From Euryarchaeota archaeon UBA23 (GTDB lineage Archaea > Thermoplasmatota > Poseidoniia > Poseidoniales > Thalassarchaeaceae): 45,075 nt of DNA. Position numbers and translations under genes: made by a program. The stretch covers positions 1-45,075 of the forward strand of contig DAIJ01000035.1 of NCBI GenBank assembly GCA_002498725.1. The letters are read 5' to 3'. The notes beneath the pieces are model-generated. The model was not told the DNA's origin and searched no databases. It worked only from the letters and a program-made list of their open reading frames with translations. Below are positions 8,380-17,378 of this stretch, one piece after another; the first letter of the stretch is position 1; every line of letters starts with the position of its first letter.

Positions 8380-9203
8380 GAATTCACGGCTCCGGAAACG
8401 CTCATGCGGGATTCAGCCTTCTTCATGCAGCGGGATGTGGCAAAGGTCTGGCCATCCCTCTTGAATTACAGACTACAGTCTTTCTAACTAATCATCCTAT
8501 TAAGAATCATGACGACGAACATGGTTTGTTAGATGAATTACTCCAACTTTGGAAGTCTAAGCCAGTAGAACTTCCAAGTGGTGAATTAGGCTGGAAAGTA
8601 ATTTCAGATATTCCAATAGGAAAGGGACTGAAATCTAGTTCTGCATTACTACTTGCTGCATATAGGGCTCTAGAAGATGCTACAGGAACTTCATTTGATT
8701 TGGATTCTAAGATCCAAGAACTTTCTCTTATTCAGAAAAATTCAGGTTGCAGTATTACCGGTGGTTTTGATGATTTGACTGTAGCTTCTGGTGACCAGAA
8801 AATTTGGTCTGAAAACTCAGAGTTAGATGATAATGATATTTTTGTGATCTTGCCTGATAAGAATAAATCAAAGATAGATATCAATAATTTCAAGAAATTA
8901 GAATCAGAATTTTTGAGAGTAAATGAATTGATACAAAGTCAACGTTTTATTGATGCATTTCGACTTAATGGTAAATTGGTGGCTCAAGCTATATGTGATG
9001 ATGAATCAGAGTTAATCTGTGAGGACATAGAAATTTCTGTTGGAGGATGTTCTGCTGCCATTACTGGTTCAGGTCCTGCAATAGTAATTTTATGTGAATC
9101 TTATTGGTCTCCGAGGGTCATCGATTATCTTGCAAACAAAAATTTTAACTGGATCCGAACGAAAATATTGCGTGATAAAATAGCAATTAAAAAAGAAATT
9201 TAA
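8376..9203 (+). CDS. aroK: Archaeal shikimate kinase (GHMP superfamily)
   Basis: This enzyme phosphorylates shikimate with ATP. It belongs to the GHMP kinase superfamily, not the P-loop bacterial AroK. The GHMP ATP motif is IPIGKGLKSSSALLLAA at about 84-100, followed by GGFDDLTVASG near 129 and the C-terminal glycine motif GGCSAAITGSGPA near 226. Length (275) is normal for the archaeal family. The ATG overlaps the aroB' stop in an ATGA arrangement. Homoserine and mevalonate kinases are related folds, but the operon position identifies this as the shikimate enzyme. Confidence 0.9.
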   Translation: MRIHGSGNAHAGFSLLHAAGCGKGLAIPLELQTTVFLTNHPIKNHDDEHGLLDELLQLWKSKPVELPSGELGWKVISDIPIGKGLKSSSALLLAAYRALEDATGTSFDLDSKIQELSLIQKNSGCSITGGFDDLTVASGDQKIWSENSELDDNDIFVILPDKNKSKIDINNFKKLESEFLRVNELIQSQRFIDAFRLNGKLVAQAICDDESELICEDIEISVGGCSAAITGSGPAIVILCESYWSPRVIDYLANKNFNWIRTKILRDKIAIKKEI

Positions 9204-9217
9204 GATGGTGAAAAGAA

Positions 9218-10324
9218 ATGGGAATGAGTTTAGGTGATTCTGTCCGTATTACACTATTTGGTGAGAGTCATGGCATCTGTGTAGGTGCTCTTCTCGAAGG
9301 AATACCTGCTGGCACCAAAATTAATGAAGATATATTGGCAACTGAAATTGCTCGCCGAAAACCAGGTAAAAAAGGACTGAGCGCCCGTTCTGAGAGCGAT
9401 AAGTGCGAGATTCTTTCAGGCGTCTATAATGATAAAGCGACAGGTTGGCCTATACTTCTACTAACTTGGAATTCTGATGCACGTTCAAAGGATTACTCAT
9501 TTCTTCCAGACCATCCACGTCCCGGTCATGCAGATCTCCCTGAGCAGGTGCGTTCTGGTGGCGCAGCTGATCTTCGAGGAGGTGGATCGCAGTCAGCTAG
9601 GCTAACCTATGGTTTAGTGGCTGCTTCCAGTCAATTACGTCAAATTATTTCAGATGCTGGCTGGCGTGTTGATGCTCACCTTCATAGTGTAGGAGAAATT
9701 GTTTCTAGGCCTTTATTTCAGTTAGACAGAGATGCAATATTAGTAGAGGGATCAGATATGGCTAGATTGAATTGTCGAGATCCCGTAATTAGTACTGAAT
9801 TTTCTGAATTAATAGAATCAGTTAGAATGGATCAGGACTCTATAGGTTCTAGTGTTGAATGTGTTATAGAAGGGTTGCCAATTGGCCTTGGAGAGCCTTG
9901 GTTTGATGGATTAGAACCAGCATTGGCACGTGGCATGATGGCCATCCCTGGGGCTAGAGCGGTTGAATTTTCTCGTGGAGTCGAATCATCAAAGATGCGA
10001 GGTTCTAAACATAATGATTCATGGCATTTAGATGATGATAAATTTACACTTTCAGGATCAGATGAAGGTTCAGCAGATGGTTCTCTAGGTGGTCGTTCAA
10101 CAGGTGCTCCCATGCGTGTGGTAGTACATTTCAAACCGCCTAGTAGTATTTCACGAGAACAGAATACGCTTCACCTTCCTAGCGGCGAGCAGAAATCTCT
10201 TCGAGTTGTAGGCCGACACGATCCCGTACTTGGGCCTAGGGCCGTACCAGTTGTAGAATCTATTGCTAGATTAGTAATCGCAGATTTAGGTATGATTGGT
10301 GGTTACATCACATCTTCTGAATAG
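9218..10324 (+). CDS. aroC: Chorismate synthase
   Basis: This FMN-dependent enzyme makes chorismate by anti-1,4 elimination from EPSP. Recognisable blocks are FGESHG at the start, RPGHAD and DLRGGGSQSAR near 107-128, LGEPWFDGLEPALARG near 225 and GRHDPVLGPRAVPV at the end. The second block deviates from the usual Lys-Tyr-Gly/Arg-Gly-Gly-Gly-Arg-Ser-Ser consensus, so this is a divergent family member. The start ATG at 9218 is preceded by a purine-rich GGTGAAAAG stretch. It is the last gene of the four-gene cluster; its stop lies four bases from the convergent membrane-protein gene. DHQ dehydratase, shikimate dehydrogenase and EPSP synthase are not in the window. Confidence 0.92.
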   Translation: MGMSLGDSVRITLFGESHGICVGALLEGIPAGTKINEDILATEIARRKPGKKGLSARSESDKCEILSGVYNDKATGWPILLLTWNSDARSKDYSFLPDHPRPGHADLPEQVRSGGAADLRGGGSQSARLTYGLVAASSQLRQIISDAGWRVDAHLHSVGEIVSRPLFQLDRDAILVEGSDMARLNCRDPVISTEFSELIESVRMDQDSIGSSVECVIEGLPIGLGEPWFDGLEPALARGMMAIPGARAVEFSRGVESSKMRGSKHNDSWHLDDDKFTLSGSDEGSADGSLGGRSTGAPMRVVVHFKPPSSISREQNTLHLPSGEQKSLRVVGRHDPVLGPRAVPVVESIARLVIADLGMIGGYITSSE

Positions 10325-10328
10325 TTTT

Positions 10329-11264
10329 TCAGTTACTGCGTCCTTCTTGCATACGTTGGATTCGCAATGGTAGATTGATAGCAAAAGCAGTCGCAATTAT
10401 AGTGAAAACAATAGCAGTCCCTAATGCCACTCCATAAACACTTGTCAATTCTACAGATTCTCTTAAGCGACTAGCAGCAACATCGTCAAACAGACCTACT
10501 ATTGCTGGAATTATTAGATTGATTAGCAATGTTAGTAGAGCAACTACTCCTGCAATAATAGGAGTAATACCTACTGAACGATGATACTGACGAATAATTT
10601 TTCCTTCCCCCATAACATAAACTTCTCCAGTTCGAATTGAAGTATCAAGCATTGAGAAGCGAATAATCCCACTAGTAAGTTCAAAGTACATTACAAGGAA
10701 AAGTGCGTATAAAATAAGGAAAACTTTCTGTGCTATTTCATTTTCAGGTAAGAGATCTATACCAAACTCCACTTTACTACCTGCAAATCTTAGCGTAATC
10801 AGTACCAACATGACATACGATACTAGTAGAGCCCTCTGGTCACGTTGGAATATCCCATACAATCCACCAATAGATCCTATTACTAGGATTGAAAGATGTA
10901 TTATCCCTCCAAGAAGCGGAATTCCTAATATGTTTGAAAGCGAGAACCAAGCAGTTCCTGAAACTGGTGTAATTACAAATGTAATGAATGCTAGAATTAC
11001 AAGAACTCCTGCTGCTGCCATTTGTAGTGTAGCAACTGTGTTATTCGGTGGTAGGAATTTAGTGGATGATACGATAGGGCCACCAAAGAATGATTCAATC
11101 CATGAGGGGACGTGAATTTCAGGGATTGCATCTTTTGGTATCTCTGTGCTACTTTTTAGTCTACCAGCAGCCTTTTTCCTACTTGGTGCCGATGAACGTA
11201 TAGTTTTACCATCATAAAGATGTGAGGTGTCATTATTTCCTTCGGTCTTAATTTCATCTGCCAT
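10329..11264 (-). CDS. Unknown multi-spanning membrane protein of MoxR/DUF58 cluster
   Basis: This 311-residue protein has a polar N-terminal segment of about 80 residues. Several hydrophobic helices follow, roughly at 85-105, 110-150 (two), 155-170, 180-205, 235-260 and 275-300, with a basic C-terminus. I do not recognise a family. An excellent Shine-Dalgarno (AAGGAGGT) precedes the ATG and overlaps the stop of the DUF58 gene, so the two are translationally linked. It is the last gene of the MoxR-DUF58 group and ends four bases from chorismate synthase. A role with the envelope-associated MoxR chaperone system is inferred from position. Confidence 0.6.
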   Translation of the reverse strand: MADEIKTEGNNDTSHLYDGKTIRSSAPSRKKAAGRLKSSTEIPKDAIPEIHVPSWIESFFGGPIVSSTKFLPPNNTVATLQMAAAGVLVILAFITFVITPVSGTAWFSLSNILGIPLLGGIIHLSILVIGSIGGLYGIFQRDQRALLVSYVMLVLITLRFAGSKVEFGIDLLPENEIAQKVFLILYALFLVMYFELTSGIIRFSMLDTSIRTGEVYVMGEGKIIRQYHRSVGITPIIAGVVALLTLLINLIIPAIVGLFDDVAASRLRESVELTSVYGVALGTAIVFTIIATAFAINLPLRIQRMQEGRSN

Positions 11265-11276
11265 TTTTACACCTCC

Positions 11277-12593
11277 TTAGAATCCTCTTGCTCCGGCTAG
11301 AGCAGTAACTAGCATCATATCTGGCTCCCAATCCATCACATTAGCTCCAAGTCCACGAAGTTCACTTATGAGAATGTCTCTCTCAGTTTTCAATACTTCA
11401 TATCCAGTTCTGTCTAGTCTTCTAGCATCAAATTCAAACTCAAGACTAGAGGGTGATAAAATTGTGACATCGAAGTTTCTTGCCCTTAGATCACGAACGG
11501 CATCAATTATAGTGGGATCATCTTCAAGTGGACTTAGTATAATTATTGGACTCCCTCTATTGATATGTGGAAGTATCCTATTTGTCACAACTTTTAGTGG
11601 GGTGTTACCTTTCGCCATAGCGCCTGCAAGTTTAGTCAGAATTACGTATAGTTGCTTTTTACCAGTGTCTCTGTCTACAGAAACAATTTCATCACCGTAA
11701 GTTACTAGACCTACAGAATCTCTTCTTGAAAGGAAGTATTGCGAAAGACTTGCCGCAGCTCTTGTACTGTAAACTAGAGAGTTCCGACTAACAGGACCAG
11801 TTTCAGAAACTGAGCGACTATCTACAATTAGAATGATATCTGAAACTGCATCTCTTTCATACTCGTTGACCATCATTTTCCCAGATCTTGCCCATGCTTT
11901 CCAATTCACTTTCTTCATAGGGTCTCCTGGAATATATTCGCGTAGATTATAGAAATTTGAACCTTCACCTGGGTTACGAATGTTCACTGCACCCGTGAAG
12001 ATTTTCGGCACCCGGCTCTTGATTAATGCATCCTTAATATCTTCCATCTTAGGGAACACTAGGAAATCGTCGTATAGGTGTATTTCACGTTCGTTATGAA
12101 ATAAGCCAAAAGTATCTTGGACACGTACACAAACAGGGCCAATTGTATAGAACCCTCTAAGTGGGGCCTCTATTGTGTATGAAATTTCAGTTTCTTTTCG
12201 ACCACCCAATTCCATGAGCACGTAATTTGCACCTTTCTTGATGCGCATAACCTCAGGAACTCGGTCTCTAACTTCCAGAACCTTGGAGAGAGTTGAACGG
12301 TTCTGGATTCTTAAGATAACGTCAATTTCACCATCTTCAAAGACTCTAGCCGAAGAAAGTTTCCTCATCGCTACAATAGATTGCAATTGAATTCCTGCGT
12401 CAGCGCCATCATCCTCTATTCTCCTCCCACTTGATGCGACATCTGCATGAGTCGTGCGGAATGCTGCATAAGTTAAGAATGATAGAAGAACAACGGCAAC
12501 AGTGACTAGTTGTTGATTTCTCAACACTAGCCCTAGTAGATACAGCGCTATCGCTAGTGAAGCGAACATCGCTGATTTCCTACTCCATGCCAT
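11277..12593 (-). CDS. DUF58 domain protein
   Basis: This 438-residue protein has two N-terminal membrane segments (about 8-45), then a beta-rich region. The DUF58 core follows: REYIPGDPMKKVNWKAWAR near 215-235, then a von Willebrand-like segment beginning DIILIVDSRS. DUF58 proteins almost always accompany MoxR AAA ATPases, as here, where the MoxR gene lies 38 bases upstream. They are thought to act in assembly or metal loading of exported or membrane complexes; the actual target is unknown. Confidence 0.85.
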   Translation of the reverse strand: MAWSRKSAMFASLAIALYLLGLVLRNQQLVTVAVVLLSFLTYAAFRTTHADVASSGRRIEDDGADAGIQLQSIVAMRKLSSARVFEDGEIDVILRIQNRSTLSKVLEVRDRVPEVMRIKKGANYVLMELGGRKETEISYTIEAPLRGFYTIGPVCVRVQDTFGLFHNEREIHLYDDFLVFPKMEDIKDALIKSRVPKIFTGAVNIRNPGEGSNFYNLREYIPGDPMKKVNWKAWARSGKMMVNEYERDAVSDIILIVDSRSVSETGPVSRNSLVYSTRAAASLSQYFLSRRDSVGLVTYGDEIVSVDRDTGKKQLYVILTKLAGAMAKGNTPLKVVTNRILPHINRGSPIIILSPLEDDPTIIDAVRDLRARNFDVTILSPSSLEFEFDARRLDRTGYEVLKTERDILISELRGLGANVMDWEPDMMLVTALAGARGF

Positions 12594-12631
12594 CGGCTAA
12601 TCACCCCTTTTATTGTCCTATATTGTTGCAA

Positions 12632-13639
12632 TCAAACTGTTGGTACAGGTACTTGCCTGAGTATATCAGAAATAACTTCGTCATTTTCTAGACCTTTAAT
12701 TTGATGTTCAGGTTTGAGGATCAATCGATGTGAAACTGCTAGTGTTGCAACTGATTTAACATCATCAGGTGTAACAAAGTCTCTTCCACGCATTGCTGCT
12801 GCAGATCGACTTGTCTTCAACAAGGCCTGAGAACCACGAGGTGAGGAACCAACTAGTACACGTGGATCTTCACGAGTTCTAGATACAATTTCTACCATGT
12901 ACATTCTTACTGCTGGATCAACATATACTTCCTCAATTGCTTGTTGCATAGCAACTACTCTTGCAGGATCGGTAATTGTTTCAACTTCTACCTCATCTTT
13001 ACCTCGTGCAATACGTCTAGCCAGAATTTCATCTTCATCTGCACGATCAGGATAACCAACACTCATCTTAAACATAAATCGATCTAATTGGGCTTCAGGT
13101 AGAGGATATGTACCTTCTTGCTCAACAGGATTTTGTGTAGCCATAGTCAAGAAAGGTGCAGGTAATTTGTGAGTAACTGTACCAATTGTTACTTGCTTTT
13201 CCTGCATCGCTTCTAGTAGAGCAGCTTGTGTCTTTGGTGGTGCACGATTAATTTCGTCAGAAAGTAGAAGATTACAGAAGATAGGTCCGGGTTTGAAACT
13301 AAATTCTCCCTTCTTTGCATCGTAGATATTTGTTCCAGTAATATCTGCTGGAAGTAAGTCAGGTGTAAATTGCACACGCTTGAAATCGCATCCTAGAGCG
13401 TCAGCGAATGTGTTCGTCATCAATGTCTTTGCTAAACCAGGGTAATCCTCGAACAGAAGGTTTCCATTCGATAAGATGTTTATCAACACATTGTCAATAA
13501 CGTGGCTTTTTCCGATGATAACTTTCTGCACTTCGGTACTAATTGCATTACCAATAGCACCTACAGCAGCAAGTTTTTCACTCACCTTTTTCGAGCCACC
13601 CGCGGCTTTCTTTTTAGCAGTCGTTTTCTTTTCAGTCAT
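12632..13639 (-). CDS. MoxR-family AAA+ ATPase
   Basis: This 335-residue AAA+ ATPase has a Lys/Ala-rich N-terminal tail, then a Walker A region EDYPGLAKT near 80-88. It also has the MoxR motif DLLPADITG, Walker B LLLSDEINRAPPKTQAALLE near 127-146, and sensor motif ATQNPVEQEGTYPLPEAQLD. A C-terminal lid contains GSSPRGSQALL. MoxR proteins work as chaperone-like remodellers with DUF58 or VWA partners, and the DUF58 gene is directly downstream. The gene starts 21 bases after the DUF4350-like gene ends. Confidence 0.93.
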   Translation of the reverse strand: MTEKKTTAKKKAAGGSKKVSEKLAAVGAIGNAISTEVQKVIIGKSHVIDNVLINILSNGNLLFEDYPGLAKTLMTNTFADALGCDFKRVQFTPDLLPADITGTNIYDAKKGEFSFKPGPIFCNLLLSDEINRAPPKTQAALLEAMQEKQVTIGTVTHKLPAPFLTMATQNPVEQEGTYPLPEAQLDRFMFKMSVGYPDRADEDEILARRIARGKDEVEVETITDPARVVAMQQAIEEVYVDPAVRMYMVEIVSRTREDPRVLVGSSPRGSQALLKTSRSAAAMRGRDFVTPDDVKSVATLAVSHRLILKPEHQIKGLENDEVISDILRQVPVPTV

Positions 13640-13660
13640 TTTTCTCTCTCCATTTTTCTC

Positions 13661-15253
13661 TCAATTTTTTCCCCATCTCCTTATTGCAACCATTAGTTGT
13701 CTTAATTCTTGGGGAGTATATTTGCGGCTTTGGCTGTATGCCAATTCTACAAGTCGAGGGTCACCTATCATAGTTTGAATTTCTGCAGGGGGCTTTATTG
13801 CCATCTGATCACGTGTCAGATCATAGTGAACTCTTACTTTTGTAAACAGTGCTTGTTGTACCCGCTTCCGATATCCACTTGGATCTAATTTATTTGGCCT
13901 TTCTTTGAATCTAGTAAGGTCAAAAACGTGTCTCCAGTTTTCCTTTTCAGGAATCACCATCATTGAAACCAGTAGTAATAGGCCTACATTCAATACCACT
14001 AGCCATTTTAGGAATGTGTTGGAGGTAAGGAGTACTACTGTGCCCATAGCCTCTACGAATGGAGCAGATATTACTCCAGTAACATGCCTGCTTTCATCAA
14101 ATACAATTTGAAAATTACTTCTATCTTCTCTAAGTGATTTCGCCATCTCTTTGTTATTATGTTCCATTAAATCATCAATAAGTAGCGAGAAATATCTTTC
14201 GTTACCTTCCCAGTATGTTTCTCTTACAGTATCCAACCAACAATGTCCAGTTTGTTGTTCACAAGAAGAACTCATCTTGGCACCTTCTGCTGAATCTAAA
14301 TTCCACATTCTGTTTGAGAATGCTTCTTCATCTGATACGAACACAATACTCCCAGTAACGGACAATTCCTTCATGTTACTACCAACTATACCAGCAGATC
14401 CAGTAGTGACTTGGTCGAAAGCAGTAATGTTAGGATAATCTATTCTAATAATGAGAGATAAATCTCCAGGGGCTGGATTTTGCGGGTCATCAGCACGACC
14501 ATTTCCTCTTATGTCAATAAATGCTGATGGGGACGCACTAGCCAGAACACTTACATCTCTATGACCAGGGTTTGTATTATCCATAGTTGTGGGCTCAAAT
14601 TTCATCCCTGTAGGTGATCTAAACATAACAGGCATTCTACAGTTACGTCTATTTTCTTCACGAACTTCTATGTCAACACAACCTTGACGCAGATGAGCCT
14701 GGGACATTTCATTAACATCCTCTGAAACTGCTGCTAGACCCCATACGTTCAGCCATGATCCAGACACTGCCTCTCCATTTTCATATTCAAGCCAATGTTG
14801 ATTTTCATCATTAAGCGGTGCATCAAAGAAAGTAATTCCAAAACGGTCAGCTAGACGGTTAGCGTTAGTGCCGTCGGAAGCCACTATTACCTTTCCACCC
14901 TTCTCTGTTACAAAGTCATAAATTGCATCGGCTTCTGTTTCAGCAATTGGTTTTTCAGGCCCAATAATCATTAGAGCGGTACGATGTGGATCTTTCCAAT
15001 CATTTACTAGCATAGGAGTCGACATTGTGTTAGCGATAAAGTAGCCGTCATCATCAGCTAGACTGTTTCTCATGTCAGTAACTTGAGCATATCTTTCGAT
15101 ATCATTATCGCCCCCTACAGAATAAGCCGAGTAGTAAGTTTCCTTTCCAGCAACAAAGATCATTGGTAGTATTAGAAGTAACACAAAAGTGGTTGCAATA
15201 GAACCAATCACCATGCTGGTGAAATTCTTATCATCACTTTTTTCAGCAGCCAT
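13661..15253 (-). CDS. DUF4350/GldG-like membrane protein
   Basis: This 530-residue protein has an N-terminal helix (about 14-35). A long extracytoplasmic domain follows, with ALMIIGPEKP and VIVASDGTNANRLADRFGI segments typical of DUF4350 (ABC-type/GldG-like Rossmann domains). A second helix lies near 410-430, followed by a cytoplasmic tail of about 100 residues rich in basic residues. DUF4350 proteins recur beside MoxR and DUF58 in archaea and bacteria. It is the first gene of this four-gene cluster. The family assignment rests on architecture and context, so it is moderately sure. Confidence 0.7.
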   Translation of the reverse strand: MAAEKSDDKNFTSMVIGSIATTFVLLLILPMIFVAGKETYYSAYSVGGDNDIERYAQVTDMRNSLADDDGYFIANTMSTPMLVNDWKDPHRTALMIIGPEKPIAETEADAIYDFVTEKGGKVIVASDGTNANRLADRFGITFFDAPLNDENQHWLEYENGEAVSGSWLNVWGLAAVSEDVNEMSQAHLRQGCVDIEVREENRRNCRMPVMFRSPTGMKFEPTTMDNTNPGHRDVSVLASASPSAFIDIRGNGRADDPQNPAPGDLSLIIRIDYPNITAFDQVTTGSAGIVGSNMKELSVTGSIVFVSDEEAFSNRMWNLDSAEGAKMSSSCEQQTGHCWLDTVRETYWEGNERYFSLLIDDLMEHNNKEMAKSLREDRSNFQIVFDESRHVTGVISAPFVEAMGTVVLLTSNTFLKWLVVLNVGLLLLVSMMVIPEKENWRHVFDLTRFKERPNKLDPSGYRKRVQQALFTKVRVHYDLTRDQMAIKPPAEIQTMIGDPRLVELAYSQSRKYTPQELRQLMVAIRRWGKN

Positions 15254-15277
15254 CTGTATTCCATTCCTCTTGTTGTT

Positions 15278-15287
15278 AGCGTACGCT
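15278..15287. promoter_or_regulatory. Perfect 10-bp palindrome upstream of the DUF4350-MoxR cluster
   Basis: AGCGTACGCT lies 25 bases upstream of the ATG at 15253. The half AGCGTA recurs in the same strand sense at 15294-15299. The placement suits an operator or a structured leader; no binding protein can be named. Confidence 0.3.
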
Positions 15288-15375
15288 GGGATACCTACGC
15301 TCTCTGGCGAATATCATTCCACAGATATATGTTGTTCATTCTAGGTCACTGTTAATACCTTAATTCGAAGGCATT

Positions 15376-15394
15376 TGGTGCTTTTTTTGCACCA
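15376..15394. terminator. Inverted repeat with T7 loop between surface protein and DUF4350 gene
   Basis: TGGTGC (15376-15381) pairs with GCACCA (15389-15394) around a seven-T loop. Further T-runs lie at about 15428-15450 on the plus strand. It sits about 50 bases downstream of the 3' end of the minus-strand surface-protein gene and about 120 bases upstream of the next start. It is probably a transcript boundary, although the runs are A-rich in the transcribed sense. Confidence 0.35.
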
Positions 15395-15445
15395 TTACAG
15401 TGGGCTCTTTATCGACATTTATGTGTCTAATTTTTTATTCTTTTT

Positions 15446-16390
15446 TTATTGCCTTCTGGGGGTCGCTAATAATGCCAACATTAGGCCAGAAATTATAGTT
15501 AAAATTCCTGGTGCTGGTAAGTTAGTGGTAACTACTTCTACAGGATCTTCGTTATCATTAGAATTTGCATCATCATCATCATTATCAACGATTGGTGATG
15601 ATTCTACTGTGACTCTTGTGAAATCATTTGAAAGTTGAGCACCATCAGCACCATTTGATGTAACAGTAACTTCTACTCTACAGTTTCGTGAAGGATGACT
15701 ATCTGATGCCATTATCTTAAGTTCAGCAGTTGTTGAACCTCCTGGTTGTATTGTCCTACTAGTCAAAACATCAAGTCCTTCATTAGTAGTCATCAGTGGG
15801 CAATCATCCGTAACTTCAACATCCCTAACTCTGTCTTGACTATTTCCTCTATTATTCACAGTAACACGTAATATTGATTCGGTGCCTGAATTCATTGGAC
15901 CAACGGGGTCCGCCACTTCCACACTTAATTCGAAAATTTCTGGGATTTCAACACTTCCTTCTTTTTCTTGAGATTCGGGAATAACAACGTCAATATTAGC
16001 TCGCTTCTCTAGGCTGGCTGTAATTTTGAAACTCTCAATGGTGCCTGCATTGTATGAGAATACATCAATCTGATTGAATGTTAAAGTGAATGAATCATTT
16101 GATCCTGCTTCAATAGTCTCTTCTGTAGGTGCTGATCCAATTGCACCTTCAAATGGCTCTTCATATTCAAAAGAGATCGTAATTGCAGTTAAACTAGGAT
16201 TATCTACCCAAAATGATAATTGAACAACACCAGATCTATGTGCCATAAATGAATTTGCATCATCATCTTCGGGATAATCAATTCCGAGTTCCCAATTTCC
16301 AAAAGAGGGCTCAGGTTGTGCCTGTGTAATCGGAATACACACGCTGAGAATTGTAATTACTAGTGCAAAACTGTATAATTTTGTATTCAC
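15446..16390 (-). CDS. Exported surface protein with C-terminal sorting tail
   Basis: This 314-residue protein has a signal peptide ending near residue 24 (ITQAQP). Two beta-rich, CARDB/Ig-like stretches follow, with phrases such as ILRVTVNNRGNSQDRV and ATSNGADG-type turns. An acidic Asp/Asn-rich linker precedes the C-terminal LPAPG, a hydrophobic helix and a terminal Arg-Arg. The tail resembles PGF/PEP-CTERM-type archaeosortase substrates. The GTG start has GAGGTGA six bases upstream. It begins four bases after the stop of the Mo-hydroxylase FAD subunit, so it is probably translated from the same message, an unexpected pairing. Its partner or ligand is unknown. Confidence 0.75.
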   Translation of the reverse strand: MNTKLYSFALVITILSVCIPITQAQPEPSFGNWELGIDYPEDDDANSFMAHRSGVVQLSFWVDNPSLTAITISFEYEEPFEGAIGSAPTEETIEAGSNDSFTLTFNQIDVFSYNAGTIESFKITASLEKRANIDVVIPESQEKEGSVEIPEIFELSVEVADPVGPMNSGTESILRVTVNNRGNSQDRVRDVEVTDDCPLMTTNEGLDVLTSRTIQPGGSTTAELKIMASDSHPSRNCRVEVTVTSNGADGAQLSNDFTRVTVESSPIVDNDDDDANSNDNEDPVEVVTTNLPAPGILTIISGLMLALLATPRRQ

Positions 16391-16394
16391 TGAC

Positions 16395-17378
16395 TCACCT
16401 CTCTATTAGTCCCGCACACGCTCTTTTGGTTAGAACTTTAACCATTTTTTTCCTGTATGAAGGAGAGTACCATGTGTTTTGAACAGGTTTCACACTCTTC
16501 CTTATTGCATCGGCTAGTGTGTCAATTGTATTACTTCCATTCCATTTTGAAATTGCATTATTTGCTTCTTCAAGATGTAATCCCGGTATAGATTCTAATC
16601 CGGTAGTTGCAATTCTAAGTTGAGTCGGACCTTTAGTTCCCATTCTCCATAAAGCAGCAACTCCGGCTTCTGGAAAGTCCCAAGATTCTCGTTGTCTAAG
16701 TTTTTGATAATCTCCTTTCCATTCATTAACATCTTCTGGCAAAGTTATGTGTGTAACTAATTCTCCATGTTGTAGGACATTTCTAGTCATTCCATCTAGT
16801 TCGAAAAAGTTGTGTAGTGGCATAGATCTTATTCCATTTACCGAAGCCAAATGGATAGTTGCTCCCAAGCACATAAGAACGGGGGCAAGATCTGCCTGAT
16901 ATGTTGCTACACAAAGTGTATTTTGATTAGGTATAACTCTACAATCTGCTTCTGTTCCACAGTCGCATTTATGGCACCAATCAATTGATTCTCTCCATTG
17001 CTCAGTTTGATTAAACCAGTAACATCTGGTGTCTAGACAGATATTTCCTCCAACTGTCCCTGATCTTCGAATGAGAGTACTAGCTATGGAGTCCGCGGCC
17101 TTAACCAATACTGGATGAGTATATTTGGATTTAGCAAGATCATGAAGGCTTACCATTGCGCCAATATGGTTAGAATTAAGTTTTGAAAGTTCACTAATTC
17201 CAGATAAAGAAATAACATGAGGTTTTGCATTAAGGTGCCATTTGTAATTTGGTAAAAGATCGGTACCACCCGCGATCCAGTCAAATTCAATTTCCTCATT
17301 AGAAAGTTCTCTAGCTATGTTTAGGGCATCATTCAAAGTTTTTGGAGTATGTAATTTGAATGGAGGCATTCGCATCAT
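16395..17378 (-). CDS. Mo-hydroxylase FAD subunit with HCR-type Fe-S insertion (4-hydroxybenzoyl-CoA reductase beta-like)
   Basis: This is the flavin-binding medium subunit of a xanthine-oxidase-family enzyme. The FAD motifs are IAGGTDLLPNY near 36-45 and the SGTVGGNICLDTR block near 106-118. Directly after it is an insertion with Cys119, 135, 138, 140, 146 and 156 (DTRCYWFNQTEQWRESIDWC onward). Ordinary CoxM/XdhB subunits lack it. In 4-hydroxybenzoyl-CoA reductase the beta subunit carries such an insertion binding an extra [4Fe-4S] cluster; the first two-Cys spacing of 16 agrees. The ATG overlaps the stop of the large subunit by four bases. I infer an HCR-like enzyme, possibly reducing or hydroxylating an aromatic or CoA-linked compound; the substrate is not proven. 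Confidence 0.88.
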   Translation of the reverse strand: MMRMPPFKLHTPKTLNDALNIARELSNEEIEFDWIAGGTDLLPNYKWHLNAKPHVISLSGISELSKLNSNHIGAMVSLHDLAKSKYTHPVLVKAADSIASTLIRRSGTVGGNICLDTRCYWFNQTEQWRESIDWCHKCDCGTEADCRVIPNQNTLCVATYQADLAPVLMCLGATIHLASVNGIRSMPLHNFFELDGMTRNVLQHGELVTHITLPEDVNEWKGDYQKLRQRESWDFPEAGVAALWRMGTKGPTQLRIATTGLESIPGLHLEEANNAISKWNGSNTIDTLADAIRKSVKPVQNTWYSPSYRKKMVKVLTKRACAGLIER

